Shown here piece after piece: positions 63,139 through 64,000 of a DNA stretch of 64,000 nucleotides (position 1 is its first letter; every line of letters starts with the position of its first letter). The notes under the pieces are model-generated. The model worked only from the letters and a program-made list of their open reading frames with translations. It searched no databases and was not told the origin of the DNA. The position numbers were made by a program, and so were the translations under genes. The stretch is from Galeruca laticollis (taxonomy: Eukaryota; Arthropoda; Insecta; Coleoptera; Chrysomelidae): NCBI GenBank assembly GCA_963921935.1, contig OY998181.1, forward strand, positions 138,593,423 to 138,657,422, read 5' to 3'.

Positions 63139-64000
63139 CAGGGGTTCCCAAACTTTTTTGTACCACGCCCCCCCTCTGGTTATTTGGAGACCCCCCACGC
63201 CCCCCTACACATATCAGCTTTCCATTTTGCAATACCCTATTTCCACGGTGCCGTACATACCAACTCCTACTTGTACAAGTATGTGCCTACTTGATACGGT
63301 GAGTAGGTAGATTTTTCGATCACTGTTGAATGCGGTAACGCAGAATGGAAAGATTCAATAATTGTACGTATGGTGAAAATTAAAACAAGTATTACATGAA
63401 AACCGAATATAATTACTGATACAAAATTTAACATTGTAACACAGATACATTTTCAATTTAAGGGACGTGAAACAATAGGCCTACCTACTTACAAAAACAA
63501 AACATAAAATGTAATTTAGTGAGATGGGTTGCGCTTGCATGTTCTGGATAAGTTGACAGATCCTGGGCTGAGTTTCAGACAAAGCACAGCGTAGGTCACT
63601 TTCGACATCAAGTGTGTTGCGGTACTTGGTTTTGATCGTCACAAGAGTTGAAAACGCTTTTTCGCACATGTATGTTGTTGAAAAAGGCAAGTACATCCGA
63701 ACAGCTTTCTCTGAAACACTGGGGTAAACTTTTAAGTACTTTAACCAAAATGAGGGCTTGTCCATTTTGTCAAAATCGTATCTTGCAGCAGAGTCATTTT
63801 TCATTTCTATTCCCTCCTCTTGCAACTCTTCTGGCAGCAACTGTATGTCCATGTTGAACGGATCGGTTGATAGTTTGTAAATCTCCTCTGACAAGTTAGG
63901 AAAGTACCTGCTGAACTCCTCCTTGAGGTTCTTCAAATGGTCAATTATCAAGTTTTTCAAAAGCGGTCCTTCAAAAACGTCCTCAAAACATACTTCTTCT
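63139..64000 (-). mobile_element. hAT element, 3' end, continues past the window
   Basis: CAGGGGTTCCCAAACTTTTT at 63139 is the classic terminal sequence of Charlie-like hAT elements. The hAT transposase gene on the minus strand ends 340 bases inside it and runs off the right edge. Confidence 0.8.
63481..64000 (-). CDS. hAT transposase (ZBED5/FAM200-like), C-terminal part
   Basis: An open frame from the window edge to a stop at 63481. KPSFWLKYLKVYPSVSEKAV, RMYLPFSTTYMCEKAFSTLV and TIKTKYRNTLDVESDLRCAL form the C-terminal dimerisation region of the hAT family as seen in ZBED5 and FAM200-type proteins. The visible 170 codons are unbroken, so the copy may be young. The catalytic core and BED finger would lie beyond the window. 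Ends CAGGGG at 63139. Confidence 0.85.
   Translation of the reverse strand, partial: EEVCFEDVFEGPLLKNLIIDHLKNLKEEFSRYFPNLSEEIYKLSTDPFNMDIQLLPEELQEEGIEMKNDSAARYDFDKMDKPSFWLKYLKVYPSVSEKAVRMYLPFSTTYMCEKAFSTLVTIKTKYRNTLDVESDLRCALSETQPRICQLIQNMQAQPISLNYILCFVFVSR

Noticed and set aside
1..64000. CRISPR array or prokaryotic operon
   Set aside because: Repeats are transposon-derived or satellite-like with no regular short spacers; genes carry introns and eukaryotic transposon domains.

Overview
The window looks like AT-rich, non-coding and transposon-dominated chromosome from an arthropod, most probably an insect. The grounds are short spliced introns with GT/AG borders, BEL/Pao, I/Nimb-like, REL-endonuclease, Harbinger, piggyBac, Tigger/pogo, hAT and Crypton-like elements, a DUF4806-type multi-exon gene, and an endogenous phenuivirus-like nucleoprotein. 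The sequence alone does not allow a species call. No bacterial genes, CRISPR array, rRNA or tRNA were seen.

Layout. 0-8 kb: broken non-LTR and Ty3/gypsy pieces, then a decayed I/Nimb-like LINE (3.1-8.0 kb) carrying a nonautonomous hAT element with an 8-bp target duplication. 8.4-11.1 kb: a dispersed repeat and a degenerate tandem array. 11.1-17.7 kb: remnants of an unclassified transposon ORF, a hAT transposase, a PIN-like/CXC protein, a HARBI1 nuclease and a REL-endonuclease LINE. 18.1-27.4 kb: a Tigger/pogo element whose transposase frame is cut by a complete BEL/Pao retrotransposon (identical LTRs, open 1,780-codon gag-pol). 27.4-29.2 kb: two pieces of a phenuivirus-like nucleoprotein, one of them spliced, with a 260-bp direct repeat on each side of the Tigger block. 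30-34.4 kb: a Crypton-like N-terminus, and a piggyBac inside a BEL gag fragment. 35.5-37 kb: a hAT remnant. 37.1-46.3 kb: a broken DUF4806-type gene on the minus strand with a second BEL element in an intron. 47.3-50.8 kb: an open four-exon Myb-like gene facing a HARBI1 pseudogene (one Harbinger module). 51.4-54.8 kb: a second Harbinger module cut by a short repeat and a piggyBac. 55.6-59.7 kb: a Tigger remnant cut by a piggyBac with an open transposase. 61.5-64 kb: a Crypton-like recombinase remnant and the end of a hAT element.

Almost every gene here belongs to a mobile element. The probably functional ones are the 18.5-24.7 kb BEL element, the 56.0-58.5 kb piggyBac and the Myb-like gene at 47.3 kb; BEL-2 carries only one visible lesion. 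Because many insertions interrupt reading frames, pre-insertion sites and target duplications can be read directly, which gives a relative order of events.
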